Shown here piece after piece: positions 45,629 through 53,842 of a stretch of DNA of 64,000 nucleotides. The stretch spans positions 1,331,448-1,395,447 of the forward strand of contig NZ_CP101750.1 of NCBI RefSeq assembly GCF_026810505.1, read 5' to 3'. The notes under the pieces are model-generated. The model saw nothing but the letters and a program-made list of their open reading frames with translations. It was not told the DNA's origin and searched no databases. Origin of the DNA: Streptomyces sp. Je 1-369 (GTDB lineage: Bacteria; Actinomycetota; Actinomycetes; Streptomycetales; Streptomycetaceae). The translations under genes and the position numbers were made by a program. Positions within the stretch are counted from its first letter, which is position 1. Each line of letters opens with the position of its first letter.

Positions 45629-46495
45629 TCAGGACTTCGTCGCGCCCGCCGTCAGACCGGAGACCAGGTGGCGCTGGGCGAAGCCGAAGATCACCGCGGC
45701 GGGCACCGCCACGATCACCGCGGACGCCGTCAGCGAACCCCAGTCGCTCGTGTACTGGTTGACGAAGGTCTGCAGGCCGCCGGCGAGCGTGAGGTTCTCC
45801 TCGCCGGTCATGAAGGCGGACGCGTAGGCGACCTCGGCCCAGCCGGTGATGAAGCTGTAGAACCCGGTGACGGCGAGGCCCGGCTTGGCGAGCGGCACGA
45901 TGAGCCGCCAGAAGGTGCCGAACGGGTTGAGTCCGTCCACCCGTCCGGCCTCGTCGATCTCGACCGGGATGGTGTCGAAGTACCCCTTCATCATCCAGGC
46001 GCAGAACGGCACGGCGATCGTCAGATACGTGACGACGAGCCCGACGGGCTGGTTGAGCAGCCCGAGACTGGCGAGGAGGTTGTACAGCGGCACAATGAGC
46101 ACCGCGACGGGGAACATCTGGGTGATCAGGAGCAGCCACATCAGCGGCCGCATGCCGGGGAACTTGAAGCGGCTCACCGCGTACCCGGTCGTCGCCGCGA
46201 TGAAGACGCCGATCACCGTGGTCAGGCCCACCACGATGACGGAGTTGAGGAGCCAGTTCGGGAACTCGGTGTCGTTCAGGACGTGGTCGTAGTTGCCGAA
46301 GGTGAAGTCCTTCACGAGGTCGGTGGAGAAGGCCTCGCTCTCCGGCTTGAACGACGTGACCAGGAGCCACAGGGGCGGCAGGACCGCGATGGCGCTGGCG
46401 AGCAGCAGGGTCAGGTGCAGGCCGGCCGAGGCGAGCGGGCCGCGCTCGTCGCGCCCCCTGGACTTGCGCTGCTTCGTTTCCACGGTGGTCACCAC
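45629..46495 (-). CDS. malG: MalG, maltodextrin ABC transporter permease
   Basis: A 288-residue permease with six helices. The EAA loop that contacts the shared ATPase is seen as VEIDEAGRVDGLNPFGTFWRLIVPLAKPGLA (about 190-220). Early periplasmic segment VTSFKPESEAFST is typical of MalG. No ATP-binding gene is in this operon; Streptomyces sugar importers share the MsiK ATPase encoded elsewhere. Start GTG 46495 or GTG 46492; the latter gives a GTGA overlap with malF and better spacing to AAGGAG. Confidence 0.93.
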   Translation of the reverse strand: MVTTVETKQRKSRGRDERGPLASAGLHLTLLLASAIAVLPPLWLLVTSFKPESEAFSTDLVKDFTFGNYDHVLNDTEFPNWLLNSVIVVGLTTVIGVFIAATTGYAVSRFKFPGMRPLMWLLLITQMFPVAVLIVPLYNLLASLGLLNQPVGLVVTYLTIAVPFCAWMMKGYFDTIPVEIDEAGRVDGLNPFGTFWRLIVPLAKPGLAVTGFYSFITGWAEVAYASAFMTGEENLTLAGGLQTFVNQYTSDWGSLTASAVIVAVPAAVIFGFAQRHLVSGLTAGATKS

Positions 46496-47499
46496 ACCTC
46501 TCCTTGCTTGCGGAGCGCGCGGCGGTAGGCCACCGCGATGATCGAGAGGAGGGCGAGGATGAGAACGCCCCAGGCGGCGGAGCCCGCGAAGTCGCGTGGG
46601 CTGACGACGAACGAGAGCCGGTAGGCGTACGTCACCAGGATCTCGGTGGCGTCTCCTGGTCCTCCCCTGGTGAGCAGGAAGATCACCGGGAACATGTTGA
46701 AGGTCCAGATGCCGCTGATGAGGATCACCGTGCTGGCGACGGTCCGCAGCCCCGGCAGGGTGATGTGGCGGAAGCGCTGCCAGGCGTTGGCGCCGTCCAT
46801 CTCGGCCGCCTCGTACAGCTCACCCGGGATGGACTGCAGGCCGCCGAGCATGGCGACGAGCATGAACGGCACGCCGAGCCAGACGTTGACGGTGATCACG
46901 GAGATCTTCGCCCAGGTCGGGTCGTTGAGCCACGGGATGGCGTCGATGCCGCCGCCCGCGAGGATCTTGTTGAGGAGGCCCTTCTTCTCGTTGAAGAGCA
47001 GGCGCCAGGTGAAGACGGAGACGAAGGCCGGGACCGCCCACGGCAGGATCAGCGCCATCCGGTAGAAGGTGCGTCCCGCCAGCTTGCGGTTGAGCATCGT
47101 GGCGAGCCCGAGACCGAGTGCGAAGGACAGCGCGACGCAGGAGACGGTCCACATGACGGTCCAGCTGAGGCGGTCCCAGAAGACGCCGTCGGAGAGGATC
47201 GCCTGGTAGTTGTCGAGCCCGACGGACTCGTACGTGGCGGGGATGTCGTTGACACCGATGTGCCGCTCGACGTTCGCCTCGTTGGCGTTGGTCGTCGACA
47301 AGTACATGCCGCGCACCAGCGGGTAGCCGACGATCACGCCGATCACGGTCACCACGGGGGCGACCATGGCCCACGCGTACCAGTGAGTGGCGAACGCCCG
47401 GCGCAGCCGCCCTGGGTTCTTGCCGGGCCGGGGGCCGCGGCCGCGGATGCCCTTGACATCCGCGGCCTTCACCACCGGCTGGCCGGTCTCGACAGCCAT
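46489..47499 (-). CDS. malF: MalF, maltodextrin ABC transporter permease
   Basis: A 336-residue permease partnering MalG. Six C-terminal helices and an EAA loop, LYEAAEMDGANAWQRFRHITLPGLR (about 228-252), are visible. A cytoplasmic N-terminal stretch of about 35 residues is basic and Pro/Gly-rich. ATG 47499 has GGAGGG eight bases upstream. It starts 23 bp after malE and overlaps malG. Confidence 0.93.
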   Translation of the reverse strand: MAVETGQPVVKAADVKGIRGRGPRPGKNPGRLRRAFATHWYAWAMVAPVVTVIGVIVGYPLVRGMYLSTTNANEANVERHIGVNDIPATYESVGLDNYQAILSDGVFWDRLSWTVMWTVSCVALSFALGLGLATMLNRKLAGRTFYRMALILPWAVPAFVSVFTWRLLFNEKKGLLNKILAGGGIDAIPWLNDPTWAKISVITVNVWLGVPFMLVAMLGGLQSIPGELYEAAEMDGANAWQRFRHITLPGLRTVASTVILISGIWTFNMFPVIFLLTRGGPGDATEILVTYAYRLSFVVSPRDFAGSAAWGVLILALLSIIAVAYRRALRKQGEVW

Positions 47500-47522
47500 G
47501 GGTCGGTCAGCCCTCCCTCTTC

Positions 47523-48794
47523 CTACTTGTAGTTCTTGAGGAGCTTGCGGTAGGCGTCACCGATGCCCTGGGCGCCCTTCTCGGGGGAGGACTTGCCGCT
47601 GAGCACCTTCTCCAGCTGCAGGCGGATCGGCTCGAAGAGCGCGTTGGCCTCCGGGATCCACGGCCGCTGCACGGACTTGGCGACGGCGGGCTTGAAGAAC
47701 TGCACCATCCGGTTGTCCTTGACGGACTTCACGTCGTAGACGGAGGTGCGGGTCGGCAGCAGGCTGAGCTGCTCGGTGGTCTGCTGCTGCACCTTGGCGG
47801 AGCTCATGTACTTGATGAACTCGTAGGACGCGTCGAGGTTGCCGGAGCCCGCGTAGGCGGCGAGGTTCCAGCCGCCCTGCGGGGCGCCCTGGCGCTTGCT
47901 GCCGGCCGGGGCCGGGGCGACCCCGAGGTTGCCCTTGTCGGCCTTGAACTCCTTGCCCTTCAGTGCGCCTTCGATGGACCACGGGCCGTCGAGCGCCATG
48001 GCGACGTCGCCGTCCTTGAAGGCGTTGAGCTGATTGTTGTAGCCGTCGCTCGCGTCGGTGACGGCCGCCTTGGAGTCGACGAGGTCCTTCATCACCGAGA
48101 AGGCCTCGGCGCCCTCGGGGTCGTCGACCGTGACCTTCTTGTTCTTGGTGTCGAGGAGGTCGCCGCCCTCTCCGTAGAGGTACGGGAGGTAGTAGTACGG
48201 GTCGTCGCCGCGCAGGTACAGGCCGGTCCTGCCGGACTTGGACTTGATCTTCTTCGCGGCGGACTTCACGTCGTCGAAGGACTTGGGCACGTCGACGCCG
48301 GCGGCCTTGAGCATCTTCTTGTTGTAGAAGAGCGCCAGGGTATCGATGGTCTGCGGGGCGGCGTACGTCTTGCCCTTGAACTTCGTGCTCGCCGCGGCCT
48401 GCGGGAGGAAGTCGTCCGCCTGGTCGAGCGCGACGGTGTCGTCGAGCGGGGCGAGGTAGCCGAGCGAGGCGAAGTCCTGGGTCCAGGCGACCTCGGTGCG
48501 CATCACGTCGGGGGCGCCGGAGTTGCCGCCCGCGGCGTTCTTGAACTTGGCGTTGGCCTCGCCGAACGGGACGTTCACATAGTTGACCTCGACGTCCGGG
48601 TGCAGCTTCTCGAAGCCCTTGGCGATCTTTTCGTACGCGCCCTTCTCGGCGTCGTTCGAGGTGTCCCAGAAGGTGACGGTGCCGGAGAGCTTCCCGTCCT
48701 TGCTCCCGCCGCTGCCTCCGTCGTCGCCCCCGCACGCTGCCGCTGTCATGGCCAGGGCCGCGATCAGCCCGGTGGCCGCAATGCCACGCCGCAT
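47523..48794 (-). CDS. malE: MalE, maltodextrin-binding lipoprotein
   Basis: A 423-residue solute-binding protein. The signal peptide RRGIAATGLIAALAMTAAAC ends in a lipobox with Cys21, so it is membrane-anchored. The mature part is a family 1 sugar-binding protein (TVTFWDTSNDAEKGAYEKIAKGF, DGPWSIEGALKG, GGWNLAAYAGS). ATG 48794 has AAGGAG six bases upstream. First gene of malEFG; a dyad with CCTTGC/GCAAGG arms lies in its promoter region. Confidence 0.94.
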   Translation of the reverse strand: MRRGIAATGLIAALAMTAAACGGDDGGSGGSKDGKLSGTVTFWDTSNDAEKGAYEKIAKGFEKLHPDVEVNYVNVPFGEANAKFKNAAGGNSGAPDVMRTEVAWTQDFASLGYLAPLDDTVALDQADDFLPQAAASTKFKGKTYAAPQTIDTLALFYNKKMLKAAGVDVPKSFDDVKSAAKKIKSKSGRTGLYLRGDDPYYYLPYLYGEGGDLLDTKNKKVTVDDPEGAEAFSVMKDLVDSKAAVTDASDGYNNQLNAFKDGDVAMALDGPWSIEGALKGKEFKADKGNLGVAPAPAGSKRQGAPQGGWNLAAYAGSGNLDASYEFIKYMSSAKVQQQTTEQLSLLPTRTSVYDVKSVKDNRMVQFFKPAVAKSVQRPWIPEANALFEPIRLQLEKVLSGKSSPEKGAQGIGDAYRKLLKNYK

Positions 48795-49165
48795 GTGAAC
48801 TCCTTCAACTGATCCCGGAATCACGGGGAGACGAAGAGGTGCCTCCTGCTGGCCGCTCTGGACGGCGGCGCCGGGTTGCCAGGAACGTAACAGCGTTGGA
48901 ATGTCGCCGAAAGACCTTGCGGTAAATTTCTGCAAGGACCGGCGATCGTTACATCTGTGTGTCCTTACCGTGCCCCGGTCTGCGCTTGACAGGGTCGCGG
49001 GGCGCCTGGCATCCGTGTGAGCGCGCGGAGAAACAGGGACACGCGGGAACACCGAGAGCGATGAAGGCGACTGCAAGACTCTTGCAAGACAGCTCTTTCC
49101 GCAAGCTTCCACGAAGATTCACGGGCAGTGTGCAATCACCCCGATGGCAGGTACAGTCCAGTGCC
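48795..49165. promoter_or_regulatory. malE-malR divergent promoter region with GCAAG-type operators
   Basis: A 371-bp region. Toward malE: CCTTGC (48915-48920) and GCAAGG (48932-48937) form an inverted repeat with an 11-nt spacer. Toward malR: GCAAGACTCTTGC (49073-49085) is a perfect dyad, overlapping CTTGCAAG (49081-49088), with another GCAAG at 49101-49105. The shared half-site suggests MalR represses malEFG and its own gene. Confidence 0.7.
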
Positions 49166-50185
49166 ATGACCGCACGGCTTGTCGACATCGCAGCCCACGC
49201 GGGGGTCAGTGAAGCCACCGTGAGCCGCGTACTCAACGGCAAGCCCGGGGTGGCCGTCGGCACCCGCGAGGCGGTGCTCGCCGCCCTCGACGTACTCGGG
49301 TACGAACGCCCGGTACGGCTGCGCCGGCGCAGCGCGGGGCTCATCGGCCTCATCACGCCGGAGCTGGACAACCCGATCTTCCCCGCGTTCGCGCAGGTCA
49401 TCGCGCAGGCCCTGACCCGCCAGGGGTACACGCCGGTCCTCGCGACGCAGACGCCGGGCGGCTCCACCGAGGACGAGCTCACCGAGATGCTCGTGGACCG
49501 CGGCGTCAGCGGCATCATCTTCGTCTCGGGCCTGCACGCCGACACCACCGCCGACATGGAGCGGTACGAGGTGCTGCGCGCCCAGGGCGTCCCCTATGTC
49601 CTCGTCAACGGCTTCTCGCCGGACGTGGCGGCCCCCTTCGTCTCCACCGACGACCGCGCCGCCGTGCGCCTGGCCGTCACACACCTGACCTCGCTCGGCC
49701 ACACCCGTATCGGTCTCGCGGTCGGCCCCAAGCGGTTCGTGCCCGTCGTGCGCAAGATCGAGGGCTTCCGGCTCGGGCTGCTTGAGCGCCTCGGCCTGGA
49801 CGACGAGGCGTCGGAGGAGCTGATCCAGCACTCCCTCTACACCCTCGAGGGCGGCCAGGCCGCGGCCACCACTCTCATCAACCGGGGCTGCACCGCCGTC
49901 GTGTGCGCCAGCGACATGATGGCGCTCGGCGCCATCCGTGCCGCCCGCGACCTGGGCCTGAGCGTGCCGCGGGACATCTCGGTCGTCGGCTTCGACGACT
50001 CGCCGCTCATCGCGTTCACCGACCCGCCGCTGACCACGATCCGCCAGCCCGTACAGGCCATGGGCCAGGCGGCGGTCCGCGCGCTGCTCGAGGAGATCGG
50101 CGGGACACCGGCGCCGCACGGCGAGTTCGTCTTCATGCCGGAGTTGGTGGTACGTGGCTCCACGGGGTCGGGACGCAAGGCGTAG
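49166..50185 (+). CDS. malR: MalR, LacI-family repressor of the maltose operon
   Basis: A 339-residue LacI/GalR repressor, MTARLVDIAAHAGVSEATVS at the N-terminus (HTH about 4-27), effector domain about 60-335 ending FMPELVVRGSTG. It matches my memory of S. coelicolor MalR throughout. It is divergent from malE with GCAAG operators between. ATG 49166 has only a weak GGCAGG upstream. Maltopentaose-type ligands are known to relieve MalR. It converges with the dTDP-glucose dehydratase gene. Confidence 0.93.
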   Translation: MTARLVDIAAHAGVSEATVSRVLNGKPGVAVGTREAVLAALDVLGYERPVRLRRRSAGLIGLITPELDNPIFPAFAQVIAQALTRQGYTPVLATQTPGGSTEDELTEMLVDRGVSGIIFVSGLHADTTADMERYEVLRAQGVPYVLVNGFSPDVAAPFVSTDDRAAVRLAVTHLTSLGHTRIGLAVGPKRFVPVVRKIEGFRLGLLERLGLDDEASEELIQHSLYTLEGGQAAATTLINRGCTAVVCASDMMALGAIRAARDLGLSVPRDISVVGFDDSPLIAFTDPPLTTIRQPVQAMGQAAVRALLEEIGGTPAPHGEFVFMPELVVRGSTGSGRKA

Positions 50186-50192
50186 GCGGCGC

Positions 50193-50207
50193 CACCCGGA
50201 CGGGGTG
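50193..50207. terminator. Short hairpin between malR and the convergent rfbB
   Basis: CACCC (50193-50197), loop GGACG, GGGTG (50203-50207). A five-pair stem in a 35-bp convergent gap; a weak bidirectional terminator candidate. Confidence 0.35.
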
Positions 50208-50220
50208 ATGACACAGGCGC

Positions 50221-51225
50221 TCACGCCGCCGCGACGTACGGCTGCCACCACGAGCGGTTGTGCCGGTACCAGCGGGCCGTCTCGGCGAGCGCCGCGTCGA
50301 AGTCGGTGCCGGGCAGGTAGCCGAGCTCGGTGCTGATCTTCGTGTGGTCCACGGCGTACCTGCGGTCGTGTCCCTTGCGGTCCGTGACGTGCGTGATGCG
50401 CCCGGCGTCGGCGCCGCACAGGGCGAGCAGCCGCTCCGTCAGCGCCAGGTTGGTCAGGGAGGTGCCGCCGCCGATGTTGTAGATCTCCCCCGCCCGCCCC
50501 CGGGTGCGGACCAGTTCGAGTCCGCGGACGTGGTCGTCCAGGTGCAGCCAGTCCCTCACCTGCAGCCCGTCGCCGTACACCGGCACGTTCTCCCCGTTCA
50601 GGAGGGCCGTCAGGAAGCGCGGAATGAGCTTCTCCGGGTGCTGGTGCGGGCCGAAGTTGTTGGAGCAGCGGGTGACGCGGACGTCCAGGCCGTGGGTGCG
50701 GTGCTGGGCCAGGGCGATGAGGTCGGCGGCGGCCTTCGACGCCGCGTACGGGGAGTTGGGCCGCAGTGGATCCTCCTCGGTGGCCGCACCCCGCGCGATC
50801 GATCCGTACACCTCGTCGGTGGAGACGTGGACGAAGGTCGCGACGCCGTGGTGGAGCGCGGCGTCGAGCAGGGTCTGGGTGCCGAGCACGTTGGTGCGGG
50901 TGAACGCGGAGCCGTCCGTGATCGAGCGGTCGACGTGCGACTCCGCGGCGAAGTGCACCACCTGGGCGTGGTCCGCGGCCAGTTCGCCGACCAGCCGGGC
51001 GTCGCAGACGTCGCCGCGCACGAAGGTGAACCCGGGGTGGGAGCGCACCTCGTCGAGGCGGCCGATGCTGCCCGCGTAGGTGAGCTTGTCGAGCACGGTC
51101 ACCTCGATGCCCGGCGGGCCCGCGGGGCCGAGGAGTGACCGGACGTACGCGGAGCCGATGAAGCCGGCGCCGCCGGTGACGAGGATGCGGCGGCCGCGGC
51201 GGCCCGTGGGGTCGGCGTGGTTCAT
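50221..51225 (-). CDS. rfbB: dTDP-glucose 4,6-dehydratase
   Basis: A 334-residue short-chain dehydrogenase forming dTDP-4-keto-6-deoxy-glucose. NAD site ILVTGGAGFIGSAYV (about 14-28), DKLTYAGS, AAESHVDRSI, active STDEVYG (about 122-128) and YAASKAAAD are all typical of RmlB. ATG 51225 overlaps the rfbA stop (ATGA). Together with rfbA it feeds a deoxysugar pathway; the divergent aminotransferase is the obvious next step. In an acarbose-type reading this would be the AcbB counterpart. Confidence 0.94.
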   Translation of the reverse strand: MNHADPTGRRGRRILVTGGAGFIGSAYVRSLLGPAGPPGIEVTVLDKLTYAGSIGRLDEVRSHPGFTFVRGDVCDARLVGELAADHAQVVHFAAESHVDRSITDGSAFTRTNVLGTQTLLDAALHHGVATFVHVSTDEVYGSIARGAATEEDPLRPNSPYAASKAAADLIALAQHRTHGLDVRVTRCSNNFGPHQHPEKLIPRFLTALLNGENVPVYGDGLQVRDWLHLDDHVRGLELVRTRGRAGEIYNIGGGTSLTNLALTERLLALCGADAGRITHVTDRKGHDRRYAVDHTKISTELGYLPGTDFDAALAETARWYRHNRSWWQPYVAAA

Positions 51226-52289
51226 GAGGTCAATTGCACCTTGCTGTGGTCGCCGATGACGAGTCGGTGGGCCTGGGGCAGCCGCGGAGCGGGGGCCACG
51301 ACGGCGCCGCGCCCGATCAGCGAGGACTCGATGCGGGAAGCGCCCTCCACGTCCGCGCCGCGCAGCAGCACGGAGTGGGCGATGGCGCTGTCCTCGATCC
51401 GGCAGTCCTCGGCGATGGCGGTGTACGGGCCGATGCTGGAGTTGCTGATGACGGTGCCCGCGCCGATCACCGCGGGGCCGACGATGCGCGAGCAGCGCAC
51501 CACGGCACCCTCGGCGAGGCGTACCCGGCCCAGGACGGTGCTCTCCGGGTCGACCTTGCCGTCGACGCGGCCCTCGATGCTGTCGAGGACCTGGCGGTTG
51601 ACCTCCAGGAGGTCGTCGACGCTGCCGGTGTCGCGCCAGGGCCGGGTGGTGGTCTCGGCGCGCACCCGCAGCCCCCGGTCGAGCATCCACTGCACGGCGT
51701 CGGTGATCTCCAGCTCGCCGCGCACGGAGGGCCTGATCGCCCGTACCGCTTCGTGGATGTCCTTGCCGAAGGCGTACACGCCGATCAGGGCGAGGTCGCT
51801 GCGCGGCCGGTCGGGTTTCTCCTCCAGACCCATCACGTCGCCGCGGGCGTCGAGTTCGGCGACGCCGAACGCCGTCGGATCGGCGACCGGGGTGAGGAGG
51901 AGGCGGGCGGCGCCCGGGTGGGCCGTGGCCCGCCCGACGAAGCCGGTGAGGCCGTCCTGAAGGTAGTTGTCGCCGAGGTACAGCAGGAAGTCGTCGTCGC
52001 CGAGGAACCCCCGCGCGATGAGCACCGCGTGGGCGAGGCCGAGCGGCCGCTCCTGGTGGAGGTAGCTGACGCGCAGGCCGAAGGCGCTGCCGTCGCCGAC
52101 GGCTGCGCGGACCTCGCCGCCGCGTCGGCCGACGACGATCCCCACCTCACGGATGCCGGCGGCGGCGATGGCTTCGAGCCCGTAGAAGAGCACGGGTTTG
52201 TTGGCGATGGGCAGCAGTTGCTTGGCACCTGTGTCGGTGAAGGGGCGCAGCCTGCTGCCCGTTCCGCCGGCCAGCACCAGGGCTTTCAA
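51222..52289 (-). CDS. rfbA: Glucose-1-phosphate thymidylyltransferase, long (StrD/AcbA-like) form
   Basis: A 355-residue enzyme forming dTDP-glucose. The nucleotidyl motif LAGGTGSRLRPFT (about 6-18) and EKPDRPRSDLALIGVY are present. The C-terminal 110 residues form a left-handed beta-helix (hexapeptide-like IGAGTVISNSSIGPYTAIAE), the long form common in antibiotic-sugar clusters rather than the 290-residue cell-wall form. Start TTG 52289. It transcribes away from the aminotransferase operon across a 248-bp regulatory region. Confidence 0.93.
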   Translation of the reverse strand: MKALVLAGGTGSRLRPFTDTGAKQLLPIANKPVLFYGLEAIAAAGIREVGIVVGRRGGEVRAAVGDGSAFGLRVSYLHQERPLGLAHAVLIARGFLGDDDFLLYLGDNYLQDGLTGFVGRATAHPGAARLLLTPVADPTAFGVAELDARGDVMGLEEKPDRPRSDLALIGVYAFGKDIHEAVRAIRPSVRGELEITDAVQWMLDRGLRVRAETTTRPWRDTGSVDDLLEVNRQVLDSIEGRVDGKVDPESTVLGRVRLAEGAVVRCSRIVGPAVIGAGTVISNSSIGPYTAIAEDCRIEDSAIAHSVLLRGADVEGASRIESSLIGRGAVVAPAPRLPQAHRLVIGDHSKVQLTS

Positions 52290-52537
52290 GGAAGCCGTCC
52301 GCGGGGCGGGGCGGCCTGGGGATGCGTTCTCACGGGTCCCTCCTCGCTTGCGAGGTCTCGACTCAAGCAGAGCGGGCCGTACGACCGCAAGAGCCCACTG
52401 AAAGTTTCAGCAATCTCTTGCCAATCTTGGGGCGGCTTTGTTTGACTCGGTGCGCATCGCCGGTTCCACCGCTCAACTTCGGTGCCGATCCGGGCAGTTC
52501 ACGGCACCACGCACATCGACCGGAGTGGGGGGCAGCA
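52290..52537. other. Divergent promoter region of the putative pseudo-oligosaccharide cluster
   Basis: A 248-bp region serving rfbA-rfbB on the minus strand and the aminotransferase operon on the plus strand. It contains a 35-bp concentric palindrome (listed separately) and a second dyad, CTCGC-TT-GCGAG (52343-52354). Base composition drops around 52380-52450, as expected for promoters. Confidence 0.6.
52387..52421. promoter_or_regulatory. Concentric palindrome, candidate MalR/LacI-type operator
   Basis: Outer arms GCAAGAG (52387-52393) and CTCTTGC (52415-52421) and inner palindrome CTGAAAGTTTCAG (52398-52410) share the same centre at 52404. The outer arms repeat the GCAAG(A) half-site of the malR promoter dyad. 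The inner sequence has the TGAAA/TTTCA form common for LacI-family operators. Confidence 0.65.
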
Positions 52538-53842
52538 GTGACAGGTCACCGGCAGCGCGCACGGCTCGACCGGGAAGCCCGGCACCTCGCGCCCGGCGCC
52601 TCGGAGGAGACCGCCGCCGGGGAGCGCGTGTTCGCCGAGGGTTCGGGCGCGCTCCTCACCGACCTCGACGGCAACCAGTACCTGGACTTCGCGGCCGGCA
52701 CGCTCACCCAGTCGCTCGGCCACTGCCATCCGGAGGTCGTCGAGGCGCTCACCGCGCAGTCCGGACGGCTGTGGAACGTGCACGACGCCGCGACCCCCGA
52801 ACGGGCCGCACTGCTCGAACTGCTCGCCCGGCTGCTCCCCGCCCACCTCGATACCTACGCACTCTTCTCCACCGGCGCCGAGGCCGTCGAGGCGGCCCTG
52901 CGCGTGGTGCAGGCGACCGCGCCCGCGGGCCGCAACCGGATCGGGGCGCTGCGCCACGGCTTCCACGGCAAGACGATGGGCGCCCGGATGCTGGTCCACT
53001 GGGACATCGGCCACCAGGCGTTCGCCGGGAACAGCGTCCTCGGTTACGCCCCCAACTGCTACCGCTGCCCCCTGGAGTTGACCTACCCGAAGTGCGAGGT
53101 GCGGTGCGCGTCGCTCGTGCGCAAGCACATCGCCGAGAAGCCGAACGTCGCCGCGCTGGTCTTCGAACCGGTGCAGGGCGCGGCGGGCGTCGTCGTCCCG
53201 CCGCCCGGCTACTGGGAGCGGATCGCCGAGGCCTGCCGCGCGAACGGAGTGCTGCTCGTCGCCGACGAGGTGCTGACCGGCGGCGGCCGCACCGGCGCCT
53301 TCCTCGCCTCCGAGCTCGTCGGGGTCGAACCGGACCTGGTCGTCCTCTCCAAAGGCATGGCGAACGGTTTCCCCTTCGCGGTGCTCGCCGGGCGCGCGGA
53401 GCTGCTGCGCTCCCCCGAGGCGGCCACGGCCGGTTCGTACGCGTCGACGTACGCGAGCAATCCCCTGGGGATCGCGGCGGCGCACGCCACGCTCGGCGTC
53501 ATCGAACGCGACGGTCTGACGGAACGTGCCCACGGGCTGGGCGAGCTGCTCGGCGAGCGGCTCACGGCCCTGCACTCGCGGTACGAGCAGCTCGGTGACG
53601 TACGAGGGCTCGGGCTCCTGTACGGCCTGGAGTTCGTCACCGACCGGGAGAGCCGCACGCCCGCGCCCGAGCTCGCCCGCGCGGTCCACTCCGCCGCACT
53701 CGACCTGGGCCTGCGGACGGCGTTCGGCGGGCACATCATCCGCCTCGCCCCGCCGTTCACGCTCGACGAGGCACAACTCGACGAGGGCGTCGCCCTGTTG
53801 GACCGCGCCATCGAGCAAGCGGTCAAGCAGGTGGTGGCGTGA
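52538..53842 (+). CDS. Class III PLP-dependent aminotransferase, probable sugar 4-aminotransferase (AcbV-like)
   Basis: A 434-residue fold type I enzyme. The PLP lysine is Lys272 in VVLSKGMANGFPF; LLVADEVLTGGGRTGAF carries the Asp that contacts the PLP ring nitrogen. A Cys-rich segment NCYRCPLELTYPKCEVRC (about 172-189) is as in GabT-related members. Most sugar aminotransferases are class I/DegT-type, but AcbV of acarbose biosynthesis is, as I recall, class III; next to rfbA/rfbB a role in making dTDP-4-amino-4,6-dideoxyglucose is plausible. GTG 52538 has a GGGGGG/GGAG-type site. The stop overlaps the ABC gene by four bases. Confidence 0.85.
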   Translation: MTGHRQRARLDREARHLAPGASEETAAGERVFAEGSGALLTDLDGNQYLDFAAGTLTQSLGHCHPEVVEALTAQSGRLWNVHDAATPERAALLELLARLLPAHLDTYALFSTGAEAVEAALRVVQATAPAGRNRIGALRHGFHGKTMGARMLVHWDIGHQAFAGNSVLGYAPNCYRCPLELTYPKCEVRCASLVRKHIAEKPNVAALVFEPVQGAAGVVVPPPGYWERIAEACRANGVLLVADEVLTGGGRTGAFLASELVGVEPDLVVLSKGMANGFPFAVLAGRAELLRSPEAATAGSYASTYASNPLGIAAAHATLGVIERDGLTERAHGLGELLGERLTALHSRYEQLGDVRGLGLLYGLEFVTDRESRTPAPELARAVHSAALDLGLRTAFGGHIIRLAPPFTLDEAQLDEGVALLDRAIEQAVKQVVA

